Shown here: positions 16,589-26,896 of the stretch, piece after piece
How positions within the stretch are numbered: position 1 is the first letter of the stretch
How the letters are laid out: each line of letters begins with the position of its first letter
Assembly (NCBI GenBank): GCA_030692355.1
Contig: JAUYCF010000112.1
Location: 1-58,184 of the forward strand
DNA from: Thiobacillus sp.
GTDB lineage: Bacteria > Pseudomonadota > Gammaproteobacteria > Burkholderiales > Thiobacillaceae
Length of the DNA: 58,184 nt
Direction of reading: 5' to 3'
The notes under the pieces: generated by a model
What the model was told of the DNA's origin: nothing
The model's database searches: none
Seen by the model: only the letters and a program-made list of their open reading frames with translations
Translations under genes and position numbers: made by a program

Positions 16589-16828
16589 ATGAGTCTCCAT
16601 CGCGTTTATATGGCAATCATTGTCCTTGCGGTGGCGGCAGCCTTGGGCGCCTTTCCGTCATTGCGCCCCGGCCCCGCCTCGCCGATCCGGATCGGCATGC
16701 TGCATTCCCTCAGCGGCGCCATGGCCATGAACGAGCGCCCGCGGGTTGACGCGATGCGCCTGGCGGCTGAGGAAATCAGTGCGGCCGGCGGGCTGCTTGC
16801 GACAGAAGGATTCGCGGCCAGGCCATGA
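16589..16828 (+). pseudogene. Truncated periplasmic substrate-binding protein (79 aa)
   Basis: It starts MSLHRVYMAIIVLAVAAALG, with a signal-anchor helix. It then reads IRIGMLHSLSGAMAMNE and [18 protein letters not shown], the first β-α unit of UrtA/LivJ-type ligand-binding proteins. The family needs about 380 aa or more; here the frame ends after AAGGLL plus nine residues. Its TGA overlaps the ATG of the next gene (ATGA, 16825-16828). It may be the scar of a larger binding-domain sensor. It may also still serve as a translational leader for the gene below. Confidence 0.6.
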
Positions 16829-19800
16829 GCACGCTCCCCATTTCCTCCCGCCTGTTGCTGAGCTACCTGCTGGTGGCCGTGCTGCCGCTGGCGGGGCTGG
16901 CCGCTTTTTATCTGTCCTCGTTCGAAACGGCGCTACGCGAAACCGTGTTGTCCAACATGGCCACCATCGCGGACAAAAAAGCCGAGCAAATCGATCTCTA
17001 CATGGCCGAGCGGCTGACGGATGCCCGACTGCTCAGCCAGAGGAACATCGTCCGCAATGGGGTGGTTACGCTGGCAGATGCTTTTCGCGCGGGCGGGCTG
17101 GACGCCCCCCTCCATCGCTCCACCGCTCGCCAGCTGCGCGATACCCTGAGCCCGCCCCACGAAGCCGACGATTTTCACGATGTGTTGTTGATCGACCCAG
17201 CCGGCAACGTGGTGTTCTCGGTCAGGCAAGAGCAGGATCTGGGCACCAGCCTGAAGGATGGTCCCTACCGTGATACCCAGTTGGCAAAGGGATTCGAACT
17301 GGCGGTACAGACCCTGCAAACCCAGCTCACCCGTTTTGCGTTTTATGCGCCATCCGGCAATCGGCCGGCGGCTTTTCTGACGGTGCCCATGCTGGAAAAT
17401 GGTGTGCTGATCGGCGTGCTGGCCTTGCAACTGGATTTGGACAAGCTGGAATCGGTCACAGCCGACCGCACCGGCCTGGGCCGAACCGGTGAAACGGTGC
17501 TGGCGCAGAAAGACGGGGACGATGCGTATTACACCGGTCCGCTCAGGCATGTCGAGGACGCGGCCTACCGCTACCGGGTGCCGCTCCGGAAGGCGGCTCT
17601 GCCGATGCAGAAGGCCCTGGCCGGCGACCATGGCCAGGGCGTCATTCTCGACTATGCCGGCATTGAAGGCGTGGCGGCGTGGCGCTACCTGCCTGCCCTG
17701 GGCTGGGGCATGGTGGTCAAGATCGACACCGCGGAGGCGCTGGCGCCGACTGCCCAATTACGTCGTGTCACGTATCTCGCGCTGACGTTGTTCCTGCTGT
17801 TTTCCGGCGTCGTGGCCTACTTTCTGGGGCGGGGATTGTCACGCCCGATCCAGCACCTCACCCGGGTGGCCGGCCGCATCGCCGCAGGCGATCTCTCGCA
17901 GCGCGCCCCCCAGGAAAGCATCGATGAACTGGGCCGGTTGGCCCATGCCTTCAATCATATGACGGATGCCCTGGCAGATGCACGCAACAACCTTGAGGCC
18001 CAGGTCGAGGCACGCTCGCAGGCGTTGCGTGAAATTTCCGCGCTGCAGAACGAGATTCTCGATAAAGCCGGCGCCCTGGTGGTGGTGCTCAACCGCGAAG
18101 GGCGCATCCGCCGCTTTAACCGCGCCTGCGAAGAGTTGTCGCAGTTTTCGTTTGCTGAAGTCGAGGGGAAATTTGTCTGGGATTCCCTGTTGCCGCCGGA
18201 AGAACACGTCGAGCATGAAACGGCATTTAGCGCCATCGCCCACAATACGCATGCCCCGCACAGTACTTATAGCAACTGCTGGGTCGCCCGCGACGGGACC
18301 CGGCGGCTGATCGAATGGTCGAATTCCATGTTGCTCGACAAACAAGGCGAGATGGAGTTCATTGTGTGCGTCGGGACTGACGTGACCGAAAAACAATTGG
18401 CCGAGGCGACGCTCAAGGAAAGCGCACGTCGCCTCAACGAGGCACAGCGCATCGCCCAGGTCGGCAGTTGGGAGCTCGACCTGACCAGCGGCAAGCTGAC
18501 CTGGTCGGACCAGATATTCCGCATCTTCGAAATCGACCAGACGGCGTTCGACGCCTCCTATGAGGCTTTCCTGAAAACCATTCATCCGGAAGACCGCGAA
18601 TGGGTCAACCAGGCCTACACCGACTCGGTGGCGGCCCGCACCCCCTACGATATCGCCCACCGGCTGCTGATGCCGGATGGCCGCATCAAATGGGTGAACG
18701 AACGCTGCGAGACGCACTACGACGAACAGGGTAAGGCATTCCGCTCCACGGGCACCGTACAGGACATCACTGAACTCAAACTGGCTGAAGAATCGCTTCG
18801 GCTCTTCGCCAGCGTGTTCGAGCAGAGTGGCCAGGCCATTCTCATCACCGACAGCGACAAGCGCATCCTGGCCGTGAATCCCACGTTCACTCACCTGACG
18901 GGATACGCCATCGACGAAATTCGTGGCAAGAACCCCAATGTCCTGGCTTCCGGACTTACGCCTGCCGAAACCTATCAGGCCATGTGGACGGGATTAAATG
19001 AGGCTGGCTACTGGCAGGGCGAGATCGTGGACCGACGCAAAGACGGCACGATTTATCCGATGTGGATATCGATTTCGGTGGTGCGCGGCGTCAAGGGCCA
19101 CATCACCCATTACATCGCCAGCTTTACCGACATCAGCGAGCGCAAGCTGGTCGAAGCGCATATCAGCCAGCTGGCCTATCACGACACCCTGACGGGCCTG
19201 CTCAATCGCTTCAGCCTCAGAACCCAGATGGAACAGGCGCTGACCATGGCGCATCGGGACCATCGCGCACTGGCGGTGATTTTCCTCGACATGGATCGCT
19301 TCAAAACCATCAACGACACCCTCGGCCATGCCGTTGGCGACAAACTTCTCATCACGGTTGGGCAGCGTCTGCGCGAGAGCGTGCGCGAGAGCGATATCGT
19401 GGCCCGTCTGGGCGGCGACGAGTTCGTGGTGGTGCTGACCGAGGTGGAAGATGCCACGGCCGTCGCCCGTTTGGCGGACAAGATCCTGCATGTGCTGGCG
19501 CAGCCTTACCTCATCGGCAAGAACGCGTTGCATTCGGCGGCGAGCATCGGCCTCGCCCTTTACCCGGACGACGGCGAGGACGGCGAGACCCTGATGAAAA
19601 ACGCCGACACCGCCATGTATCACGCCAAATCGCAGGGCCGCAACAATATCCAGTTCTTCACGGCCGAGATGAATCAGGCCGCGCTGAAACGCCTGATGCT
19701 GGACCAGGACTTGCGGGTGGCGGTGGAAACCCGGCAGTTCGAGCTGCACTACCAGCCCCAGCTGGACAGCCACGATGGCCGCATCGTGGGCGTCGAGGCA

Positions 19801-20463
19801 CTGGTGCGCTGGCATCATCCGCGTGACGGACTGATATCGCCCGCGGAATTCATTCCGGTTGCCGAGGAAACCGGCCTCATCCTGCGACTGGGCGAGTGGG
19901 TTCTGGACGAGGCCTGCCGCCAGCTCCGCGCGTGGCGGGATGAGGGGCTGGCGGACGTGACCATGGCGGTGAACCTGTCGGCACACCAGCTGCGGTCCCC
20001 TGTTCTGCTGGCGCAGGTTGCGCACGCGCTGGAAAAACATGGGCTGACGGGTGCCAGCCTGGAGCTTGAAATCACCGAATCGGCGGCCATGCACGACCCC
20101 GCCGCCAGCATCCGCCAGCTCAAGGCCCTGCGCGGCCTGGGCGTGCGCCTGTCGATCGACGATTTCGGCACCGGCTACTCGTCGCTCAGCTATCTCAAGC
20201 TGCTGCCGATCCACACCCTGAAGCTCGACCGATCCTTCGTCCGCGACATCGAGACCGACAGCAACGATGTCGCCATCTGCACCGCCACCATCGCCCTGGC
20301 CCATAACCTGGGGCTGGCCGTGGTCGCGGAAGGCGTGGAGACCGAGGCGCAGCGGCTGTTGTTGACCTCGCACCAATGCGATTTCATGCAGGGCTATCTG
20401 TTCAGCAAGCCCCTGCCGGCAGCGGAGGCGCTGGCATTCATCAAAGGGCGAAATGTCCTGTAG
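16825..20463 (+). CDS. CACHE–HAMP–PAS×3–GGDEF–EAL transmembrane c-di-GMP enzyme
   Basis: 1212 aa. A transmembrane helix (about 9-30, [20 protein letters not shown]), a large periplasmic double-CACHE-like sensor (about 35-315), a second helix (about 318-337), then HAMP ([19 protein letters not shown]). Three PAS domains follow, with [10 protein letters not shown] in the middle one. The GGDEF is intact ([13 protein letters not shown]) with RESD as the RxxD site. The EAL is intact ([51 protein letters not shown]). It could both synthesise and degrade c-di-GMP in response to a small periplasmic ligand. The stop codon TAG forms part of a GTAGGAGCGGC repeat. Confidence 0.9.
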   Translation: MSTLPISSRLLLSYLLVAVLPLAGLAAFYLSSFETALRETVLSNMATIADKKAEQIDLYMAERLTDARLLSQRNIVRNGVVTLADAFRAGGLDAPLHRSTARQLRDTLSPPHEADDFHDVLLIDPAGNVVFSVRQEQDLGTSLKDGPYRDTQLAKGFELAVQTLQTQLTRFAFYAPSGNRPAAFLTVPMLENGVLIGVLALQLDLDKLESVTADRTGLGRTGETVLAQKDGDDAYYTGPLRHVEDAAYRYRVPLRKAALPMQKALAGDHGQGVILDYAGIEGVAAWRYLPALGWGMVVKIDTAEALAPTAQLRRVTYLALTLFLLFSGVVAYFLGRGLSRPIQHLTRVAGRIAAGDLSQRAPQESIDELGRLAHAFNHMTDALADARNNLEAQVEARSQALREISALQNEILDKAGALVVVLNREGRIRRFNRACEELSQFSFAEVEGKFVWDSLLPPEEHVEHETAFSAIAHNTHAPHSTYSNCWVARDGTRRLIEWSNSMLLDKQGEMEFIVCVGTDVTEKQLAEATLKESARRLNEAQRIAQVGSWELDLTSGKLTWSDQIFRIFEIDQTAFDASYEAFLKTIHPEDREWVNQAYTDSVAARTPYDIAHRLLMPDGRIKWVNERCETHYDEQGKAFRSTGTVQDITELKLAEESLRLFASVFEQSGQAILITDSDKRILAVNPTFTHLTGYAIDEIRGKNPNVLASGLTPAETYQAMWTGLNEAGYWQGEIVDRRKDGTIYPMWISISVVRGVKGHITHYIASFTDISERKLVEAHISQLAYHDTLTGLLNRFSLRTQMEQALTMAHRDHRALAVIFLDMDRFKTINDTLGHAVGDKLLITVGQRLRESVRESDIVARLGGDEFVVVLTEVEDATAVARLADKILHVLAQPYLIGKNALHSAASIGLALYPDDGEDGETLMKNADTAMYHAKSQGRNNIQFFTAEMNQAALKRLMLDQDLRVAVETRQFELHYQPQLDSHDGRIVGVEALVRWHHPRDGLISPAEFIPVAEETGLILRLGEWVLDEACRQLRAWRDEGLADVTMAVNLSAHQLRSPVLLAQVAHALEKHGLTGASLELEITESAAMHDPAASIRQLKALRGLGVRLSIDDFGTGYSSLSYLKLLPIHTLKLDRSFVRDIETDSNDVAICTATIALAHNLGLAVVAEGVETEAQRLLLTSHQCDFMQGYLFSKPLPAAEALAFIKGRNVL

Positions 20464-20545
20464 GAGCGGCGCCCCCGCCGCGAATGTCAGCGCCGTACCA
20501 GCGCCCGCATTCGGCCCGGGGGCGTGCCTCCCACAATCCCCATCC
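20459..20545. repeat. Composite palindromic repeat overlapping a stop codon
   Basis: It begins TGTAGGAGCGGCGCCCCCGC and ends with the reverse of TGTGGGAGGCACGCCCCCGG, a GTGGGAGGC…GGGCCGAATG motif also present at 15668-15690. The TAG at 20461-20463 ends the upstream 1212-aa protein. Confidence 0.55.
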
Positions 20546-20620
20546 TAGGTTTGATCCGCATTCAAATAATTTGTCACCATTGAATGGGGGCTTGCTATCC
20601 TGAACATTGAAACGGGTTTT

Positions 20621-20745
20621 TATCCCGGATGGTTCGTTCGGGCGAGATGCTTTGCGTAGGGTGCACTCCGTGCACCTTCAGGCGTCAATCGGTGCACGGA
20701 GTGCACCCTACGCGCCATCAATCGTCTAATGAACAATCCGGGTTT
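20621..20745. repeat. Family A repeat, copy A4
   Basis: In inverted orientation to A1: arms TCCCGGATGGTTCGTTCGGG and AATGAACAATCCGGGTTT, with the GTGCAC palindrome between and ATCAATCGTCTAATG conserved. It ends only 28 bp before the start of the DksA-like gene, so it occupies the place where that gene's promoter or leader should be. Confidence 0.75.
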
Positions 20746-20773
20746 ATTCAATCACACTTGCACAGGAGGTTCG

Positions 20774-21172
20774 ATGGCCGCACTTGACCAGTCCCAGCTA
20801 GATCAACTTACCAAAAGGCTGAACGAGGACAACCAGGCGCTGTTGCACGAAGTGCGTGACGAACTGGAAAACTCGGGCGATCAGCATCGCATCGACCTGC
20901 TCAACAGCGAGCCGGGCGACGCCGGCGACGAGTCGATGGCCAACGCCCTGGCGGACTTCAACGTGGCGATCCTGGACCGCCATATACAGGGCATGCGCGA
21001 CATCGAGGCCGCGTTCCAGCGCATCAGGGACGGGGCATACGGCGTCTGCACCGACTGCGGGGATGACATCGGCTTCGCCCGCCTGCAGGCCTACCCGACC
21101 GCCAAGCGCTGCATTGCATGCCAGGAAAAACGCGAACGGGAGTACGCGCAGGAAGGTCACCCGAAAATGTGA
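20774..21172 (+). CDS. DksA/TraR-family C4 zinc-finger protein
   Basis: 132 aa. A coiled-coil N-terminal region (LDQLTKRLNEDNQALLHEVR) is followed by the zinc finger YGVCTDCGDDIGFARLQAYP and KRCIACQEKRERE. The four cysteines are all present. Proteins of this family bind the RNA-polymerase secondary channel and modulate transcription with or without ppGpp. The coiled-coil tip is D-rich (EPGDAGDES), unlike housekeeping DksA, so it is a short accessory paralogue. A near-perfect AGGAGGT site, 3 nt from the ATG, fixes the start. A family A repeat sits directly upstream. Confidence 0.85.
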   Translation: MAALDQSQLDQLTKRLNEDNQALLHEVRDELENSGDQHRIDLLNSEPGDAGDESMANALADFNVAILDRHIQGMRDIEAAFQRIRDGAYGVCTDCGDDIGFARLQAYPTAKRCIACQEKREREYAQEGHPKM

Positions 21173-21210
21173 TCCGGCCAAGCATGATCGACCGAAGTGG
21201 AAATTGCGCG

Positions 21211-22737
21211 ATGCCGGAATTGAAAGACAATCTGCCTCAACTGATTCGCAGCCTGCATGATCCGGCCTGCTACGACCATGCGGCAGGCCCGGTCCGGATG
21301 ATCGAAACCCATATCTCCTGGGTCCTGCTCACCGGCGAATTCGCCTACAAGGTCAAGAAGCCGCTCGACCTCGGCTTCCTCGATTTCAGCAGCCTCAGCA
21401 AACGCCTGCACGCCTGCTGCGACGAAGTGCAGCTCAACCGGCGGCTCGCACCCGAAATCTATCTCGACGTGGTGCCGATCGCCGGCACCCCGGCCGCCCC
21501 GCGCGTCAACGGCAGCGGCGAGACGTTCGAGTACGCGGTGAAGATGCGCCAGTTTCCGCCCGACGCCACGCTCGACCGGCTCGACGCCGAAGGCGGACTG
21601 ACCGCGCACCACGTCGAAGCCATCGCCACCACCCTCGCCCGCTTCCACCGCGAAGGCTGCGCGCGCGCGTCGGCAGACAGCCCATGGGGGAGCCCGGAGA
21701 AAGTCTGGCAGCCGGTGGCGCAGAACTTCGCGCAGATTGCAGCGCGCCTCGATGATCCAGCCGACCGGCAAAGCCTCGACGCCCTGCAGCGCTGGAGCGA
21801 GGCCGAGCACACCCGGCTCGCCCCGCTGATGGCCGCGCGCAAGCGCGACGGTTTCGTGCGCGAATGCCACGGTGACCTCCACCTCGGCAACCTCGCCTGG
21901 GTCGACGACCAGCTGCTGGTGTTCGACTGCATCGAGTTCAATCCCGAACTGCGCTGGATCGACATCCAGTCCGAAGTCGCGTTCTGCACCATGGACCTGC
22001 TGCAGCGCGGCCACGCCGACTGGGCCTGGCTCTTCCTCAACGCTTGGCTGGAACAGACTGGCGACTACGCAGGGCTCGCGCTGCTGCGCTACTACGCGGT
22101 GTATCGCGCGCTGGTGCGCGCCAAGGTGGCGGCCATTCGCACCGCGCAGACCGCCGGCCCCGAACGCGACGCCGCGCTCGCCGGGGTGCGCACGCTGCTG
22201 GGCCTGGCCACCGCGCTGACGCGCCCCCTGCCCGTCCGGCTCGACATCACCCACGGCCTGTCGGGTTCCGGCAAGACCACCGTCACCCGGAAACTGATGC
22301 AGACGGCGGGCGCGATCCGCCTGCGCTCCGACGTCGAACGCAAGCGACTGGCCGGGCTCGACGCCCTGGCGAAAAGCGGTTCCGGCGTCGGGCAACAACT
22401 CTATGCGGCCGACGCCACCCGCCACACCTACGACCACCTGGCGCGGCTGGCGGGCGAGACTCTCGACGCCGGCTGGCCGGTGATCGTCGACGCCACCTTC
22501 ACTTCGCGCTGGCAGCGCGACCTGCTGCGCGAAGCGGCGCGCACCCGCAAGGTCGAATTCCGCATCCTCGATTTCCCCGTCCCCGTCGCCACCCTGCGCG
22601 AACGCATCGTCCAGCGCTCACGTGAAGGCAAGGATGCCTCGGAGGCCGATCTCGCCGTGCTGCAGCATCAGCTCGACACCGAGGAACCGCTCGGTGCCGA
22701 CGAGCGGGCCGACAGGCTGCCGGGAAGCGCTGGTTAA
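21211..22737 (+). CDS. Bifunctional APH-like phosphotransferase / P-loop kinase
   Basis: About 508 aa in two parts. Residues about 1-330: a phosphotransferase fold (ETHISWVLLTGEFAYKVKKP, CHGDLHLGNLAWVDDQLLVF, DCIEFNPELRWID). Residues about 340-500: a P-loop NTPase with Walker A THGLSGSGKTTVTRKL, then LRSDVERKR and VIVDATFTSRWQRDLLR, similar to gluconate/zeta-toxin-type small-molecule kinases. Homologues are widespread and annotated only as AAA or aminoglycoside-phosphotransferase-like; the substrate is unknown. The ATG at 21211 is chosen over 21118 and 21184 because homology begins there. The last four residues (GSAG) and the TAA are encoded by a family B repeat, so the original C-terminus may have been replaced. 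Confidence 0.85.
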   Translation: MPELKDNLPQLIRSLHDPACYDHAAGPVRMIETHISWVLLTGEFAYKVKKPLDLGFLDFSSLSKRLHACCDEVQLNRRLAPEIYLDVVPIAGTPAAPRVNGSGETFEYAVKMRQFPPDATLDRLDAEGGLTAHHVEAIATTLARFHREGCARASADSPWGSPEKVWQPVAQNFAQIAARLDDPADRQSLDALQRWSEAEHTRLAPLMAARKRDGFVRECHGDLHLGNLAWVDDQLLVFDCIEFNPELRWIDIQSEVAFCTMDLLQRGHADWAWLFLNAWLEQTGDYAGLALLRYYAVYRALVRAKVAAIRTAQTAGPERDAALAGVRTLLGLATALTRPLPVRLDITHGLSGSGKTTVTRKLMQTAGAIRLRSDVERKRLAGLDALAKSGSGVGQQLYAADATRHTYDHLARLAGETLDAGWPVIVDATFTSRWQRDLLREAARTRKVEFRILDFPVPVATLRERIVQRSREGKDASEADLAVLQHQLDTEEPLGADERADRLPGSAG

Positions 22738-22850
22738 TTTGTCATTGCGAGCGCAGCGAAGCAATCCAGCGTATTGATTAAGCGGGCATTACTGGATTGC
22801 CACGTCGCTGCGCTCCTCGCAATGACAAGTTATATTATTCAGTGCTTCCC
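22722..22850. repeat. Family B MITE, copy B4
   Basis: Inverted termini GGGAAGCGCTGGTTAATTTG and (reading in) TATTATTCAGTGCTTCCC enclose GTCATTGCGAGCGCAGCGAA…CTCGCAATGAC. Its left end is coding: it provides GSAG-stop to the kinase gene. The rest of the interval to 23104 (about 250 bp) holds no recognisable feature apart from the promoter region of the next gene. Confidence 0.75.
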
Positions 22851-23104
22851 TGGCATCGACATGTAGTTGCGGCAAGCCGCAGACGGCGGGTGCCCGGTTT
22901 CCGGCATGACGAAATATCCCGGATGGATGATTCCTGCGCGTATGACGGCGTGCGCCCACCCGGCTGCCTTGACGGCAATGCACGGGATAAGACACCATTT
23001 GCGATGACCGGACGGCGCAGGCTCATCCGGCACGGCACCCAATATAATAAACACCCTTCATGAGAAGAGCGGGCATGCACAACGAAAACAGCGGGAAAGC
23101 ATAA

Positions 23105-26023
23105 ATGCAGAGAATCTTCTCCCCCGCCATTTTCATGCTGAATCGCCTGAACTACACCAAGAAGTTCACGCTGCTATGGGTGGTGTCGCTGATTGCGATT
23201 GGCGTGGTGGTGTACAGCCTTTTCGTCAATCTGGCCCGCGTCATTCAACCCTCGCAACAGCGGCTGGAAGGCCTCGCCCTGATCGAGCCGGTCACCCGTA
23301 CCACGCAGGCCCTGCAATTGCACCGCGGGCTCTCGGCCGCCCTGCTGGGCGGCAACACATCCATGCGCGACCGGCGCGCAGCCCAGGAAAAGATCGTCGC
23401 CGATACCCTCGGGACGCTGGAAGAAAAGCTTTCCCCCAGCCTGACCGAAACCAAAGACTACCGCCGCATCCGCACCGACTGGGCACGGCTGCAAAAGGAA
23501 GGCCTGGCGTTGACCATGGCCGACAATCTTGCCGCGCATACCAGGCTGATCGAGCATCTGCAATTCTTCGAACAGCTGGTTTCCGAGGAGCACCTGCTGG
23601 TCATGGACACGGATATCGCCGCGTATTATCTGGTCGACATCGCCACCAACAGGCTGACGCAGGTGCTGGAACAGCTCGGCCGCCTGCGCGCCTACGGCAC
23701 GGGCGCACTGACCCGACACGCGCTGACCGGAAAGCGGCTCGACGAGGACCAGCGCGTCGAACTTCGGGTGATGATGGCCAGGCTGGACGACGCGCTGCGG
23801 CATTTCAACCTCGGCATCGACAGTGTCGGACGCCACAATCCGGCCATCCACGGCGCGCTCCTGGCGGTATCTTGGGATGTCGACAATTCGGTCCGGATGG
23901 TGACCCGGCTTGTGGCAACGGACATTCTCTCCGGCCGTTTTGCCCTCCCCCCTGAAACCTTCCTCAATGCCGCCACGGAACAAATCGACCGCAGTTACGC
24001 GCAACTGTACGATGCCCTGCTGCCGATGGCCCGGAACCTGGCCCAGGCGCATATCGACCGCGCCAGGCAGGAGCTGTTCGCCAGCGTCGGCATCTCCCTG
24101 CTGGTGTTCCTGCTGGCGGTCTATCTGTCGGTCAGCTTTTATTATGCGATTGTCGGCAGCATCCAGTCGATCGCCCACGGTGCGCGCGTCTTTGCCGGCG
24201 GCAACCTGGACACGCGCATCGAACTCGATACGCGCGATGAGCTCAGCCAGGTGGGCGACAGCTTCAACGAAATGGCCGACGGATTCAAAGCCCTGCTTGA
24301 AACGCACCGCGAAGGCGAAGCGCGCCTGCGCGCCATCATCGACACCGCACTGGATGCCGTGGTGCAGATGAACAGCGAAGGCATCATCATCGGCTGGAAC
24401 GGCCAGGCGGAAAATATTTTCGGCTGGACACACGGGAATGCGCTCGGGCGGCCACTCGATGAAACCATCATTCCGCCCCAGTATCGCGAGGCCCATGCAC
24501 AGGGGCTGAAGCATTTCCTGCGCTCGGGCGAAGGACCCATCCTGAATTCGCGGATCGAACTTGTCGGGCTGCATCGCGACGGCCATGAGTTCCCCGTCGA
24601 ATTGGCCATCGTTCCGATCAAGGCGAAGGGCGCACACGAATTCAGCGCTTTCATCCGCGACATCACCAGCAAGAAGGAATCCGAGGAGCTGATCTGGAAG
24701 CAGGCCAATTTCGACACCTTGACCGGCCTGCCCAACCGCCACATGTTCCACGACCGGATGGTGCAGGAAATCAAGAAGGCGGATCGCACCGAACTCGAAA
24801 TAGCCCTGCTGTTCATCGACCTCGACAAATTCAAGGAGGTCAACGACACGCTGGGGCACACCATGGGCGACATCCTGCTGCAGGAAGCCGCGCGCCGCAT
24901 TGGCGGCTGCGTGCGCGAGACCGACACCGTGGCGCGCCTGGGGGGGGACGAGTTCACCGTCATCCTGGCCGAGATTGGCGATACCGGCAGCGTCGAGCGG
25001 GTCGCGGAAAACATCCGGCAAAGCCTGGCCAAGCCGTTTCTGCTGAAAAACGAAATGGTCTATATATCGACCAGCATCGGCATCACGCTTTATCCCAACG
25101 ACGCCACCAATGTGGACGATCTGCTCAAGAACGCCGACCAGGCGATGTATGCCGCCAAGAACGAAGGGCGCAACCGCTTCAGATATTTCACCCCGGCCAT
25201 GCAGCAATCCGCCCAGGACCGGCTGCGCCTGACCAACGAATTGCGCGGCGCCCTGCAAGCCAGTCAGTTCAGGATCTACTACCAGCCCATCGTCGAGCTG
25301 GCTACCGGCCGTATCCACAAGGCCGAAGCGCTGATCCGCTGGCTACACCCGGAGCTCGGCATGGTCAGCCCGGCGCAGCTTATCCCGCTGGCCGAAGAGA
25401 GCGGCTTGATTGTCGAAATCGGCGACTGGGTATTCAAGGAGTCGGCGCGCCAGCTGAAACACTGGGAAGCGTTGTACAACAGCAGGCTTCAGGTCAGCGT
25501 GAACCTGTCGCCCGCGCAGTTCGGCGGCGTTGCCGGTTGCCTGAACAAGGCATGGCTCGTTTATTTGCAGGAACTGGATCTGCCTGCGCAAAGCCTGGTC
25601 GTCGAGATCACCGAAGGCTTGCTGCTCAATTCCGAAACCGGTGTCACCGACGAGTTGCGCGGATTCCATGACGCGGGCATTCAAATCGCGATCGACGACT
25701 TCGGCACCGGCTATTCGTCGCTGTCCTACCTGAAGAAATTCGATATCGATTACCTGAAGATCGACCAGTCGTTCGTGCGCGATCTGGAGATCGACCCGAA
25801 TGACCGGGCATTGTCCGAGGCCATCATTGTGATGGCGCACAAGCTTGGCCTCAAGGTGATCGCCGAAGGGGTGGAGACGGAAGCGCAGCGGGCGCTGCTG
25901 ACCCAGGCGGGCTGCGACTATGCGCAAGGATTCCTGTTCTCCCGGCCGCTGCCCGCCGATGAATTCGAGGCCTTGCTGAAGACGCAGCAGCCCGGCTGCA
26001 TTGCTCAGGAAAACCGGACCTGA
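23105..26023 (+). CDS. NIT-like sensor–HAMP–PAS–GGDEF–EAL c-di-GMP enzyme
   Basis: 972 aa. A transmembrane helix (about 22-40), then an all-helical periplasmic domain of about 280 aa with [14 protein letters not shown], resembling nitrate/nitrite-sensing NIT domains (ERGxSA-type signature). A second helix (about 327-347, [18 protein letters not shown]), HAMP ([19 protein letters not shown]) and PAS (about 405-525) follow. GGDEF is intact ([17 protein letters not shown] site), as is EAL ([51 protein letters not shown]). A G8 run lies inside the GGDEF codons. The NIT assignment is by motif only. Its 3' end overlaps a convergent gene by 19 bp. Confidence 0.88.
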   Translation: MQRIFSPAIFMLNRLNYTKKFTLLWVVSLIAIGVVVYSLFVNLARVIQPSQQRLEGLALIEPVTRTTQALQLHRGLSAALLGGNTSMRDRRAAQEKIVADTLGTLEEKLSPSLTETKDYRRIRTDWARLQKEGLALTMADNLAAHTRLIEHLQFFEQLVSEEHLLVMDTDIAAYYLVDIATNRLTQVLEQLGRLRAYGTGALTRHALTGKRLDEDQRVELRVMMARLDDALRHFNLGIDSVGRHNPAIHGALLAVSWDVDNSVRMVTRLVATDILSGRFALPPETFLNAATEQIDRSYAQLYDALLPMARNLAQAHIDRARQELFASVGISLLVFLLAVYLSVSFYYAIVGSIQSIAHGARVFAGGNLDTRIELDTRDELSQVGDSFNEMADGFKALLETHREGEARLRAIIDTALDAVVQMNSEGIIIGWNGQAENIFGWTHGNALGRPLDETIIPPQYREAHAQGLKHFLRSGEGPILNSRIELVGLHRDGHEFPVELAIVPIKAKGAHEFSAFIRDITSKKESEELIWKQANFDTLTGLPNRHMFHDRMVQEIKKADRTELEIALLFIDLDKFKEVNDTLGHTMGDILLQEAARRIGGCVRETDTVARLGGDEFTVILAEIGDTGSVERVAENIRQSLAKPFLLKNEMVYISTSIGITLYPNDATNVDDLLKNADQAMYAAKNEGRNRFRYFTPAMQQSAQDRLRLTNELRGALQASQFRIYYQPIVELATGRIHKAEALIRWLHPELGMVSPAQLIPLAEESGLIVEIGDWVFKESARQLKHWEALYNSRLQVSVNLSPAQFGGVAGCLNKAWLVYLQELDLPAQSLVVEITEGLLLNSETGVTDELRGFHDAGIQIAIDDFGTGYSSLSYLKKFDIDYLKIDQSFVRDLEIDPNDRALSEAIIVMAHKLGLKVIAEGVETEAQRALLTQAGCDYAQGFLFSRPLPADEFEALLKTQQPGCIAQENRT

Positions 26024-26409
26024 TTCCCGTCCGAATCGTAGGCCAGATACTTGGAGACCGCGCCATTCAGGATGGAATCGACCATCTTTTTCAGGGGCGT
26101 CTGCGCGTCTTCGGTGCTCGGCATGACGCCCGCACGCCCGGCCAGGCAGGCGACAAACACGATTTTCCAGTCCAGCCCGGTCTTGCGTGACTCCTCGACC
26201 AGATCGGAAAAATCGCCCAGCTCGTCCAGCGCTTTGTCGGTGCACATTTTGGGGGTCAGTACGCCTCCCTTCCCGGCTTTGAAACGCTGCGTCTGGGCTT
26301 CGGTATAGCCTTCGGGCAGCTCGGATTGTGTAAAAACGAAAAGAAGCCGTTGCGGTTCCGGCTGCTGCCTGGCGGCGTTTAACAGATCCGGGTAGTTTGA
26401 GATGTTCAT
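26005..26409 (-). CDS. Conserved hypothetical protein (134 aa)
   Basis: It starts [20 protein letters not shown] and contains [30 protein letters not shown] and [14 protein letters not shown]. It matches my memory of a betaproteobacterial family often mislabelled 'ribonucleotide reductase subunit alpha'. It has no RNR motifs, so that label should not be used. It is soluble, with no signal peptide. It is tail-to-tail with the 972-aa c-di-GMP enzyme (19-bp overlap), and AAGGAAAACC precedes the ATG. The function is unknown. Confidence 0.75.
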   Translation of the reverse strand: MNISNYPDLLNAARQQPEPQRLLFVFTQSELPEGYTEAQTQRFKAGKGGVLTPKMCTDKALDELGDFSDLVEESRKTGLDWKIVFVACLAGRAGVMPSTEDAQTPLKKMVDSILNGAVSKYLAYDSDGNQVRFS

Positions 26410-26547
26410 GCGGGTTTTCCTTTGTTTTCGGATTACCGGAATATAAACGCCCCCGACAAAATTTGAAATCCATATTGGCGTCGATGAGCGAATTCGGGTC
26501 GAATGCAGGCAACGATCCCGCGAAGCTTTACCCGACGGGTGGTCTGG

Positions 26548-26823
26548 TTACTCCTCCGCCCCGGGATGCGCGGGGCTCACTCCGGCCGCCGCCAGGTAAT
26601 CGCGCACATGGCGCAGTTCCTGTTTGGTGCAGGTAGAACTGTTGTGCGGGCGATGGATGAACCCCTCCACGCCGTTCAATACCACGCGGAAGCTCGCGCC
26701 ATGATGCGGCTCAACCCTGGCGCCCAGGTGCGTCAGCATCGACTCCACCTCGCGCCAATGGACGTTGCCGCTCACCGGGCCTTCAAAAATGGCATGTAGC
26801 AGGCTCTCATATTTGTGACGCAT
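26548..26823 (-). CDS. HicA-like double-stranded-RNA-binding-fold protein, orphan
   Basis: 91 aa, starting MRHKYESLLHAIFEGPVSGN. HWREVESMLTHLGA and FIHRPHNSSTCTKQELRHVR match the HicA mRNA-interferase fold. The catalytic GSHxxF motif is altered to HHGASFRVVL, so the usual His position is uncertain. No hicB is adjacent on either side. It could be a decayed toxin or a repurposed RNA-binding protein. GAGGAGCCGCC gives a good ribosome site. Confidence 0.65.
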   Translation of the reverse strand: MRHKYESLLHAIFEGPVSGNVHWREVESMLTHLGARVEPHHGASFRVVLNGVEGFIHRPHNSSTCTKQELRHVRDYLAAAGVSPAHPGAEE

Positions 26824-26896
26824 GGCGGCTCCTCAAGGAACGACGCTTTCAGGATAGAACCCGTGCAGCCGCAACGCGAATCGCTTTGCGGCGCCT

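Noticed and set aside
26005..26409. 'Ribonucleotide reductase subunit alpha' label for the 134-aa protein
   Set aside because: None of the RNR catalytic motifs are present; the true NrdA is at 56438-58184.
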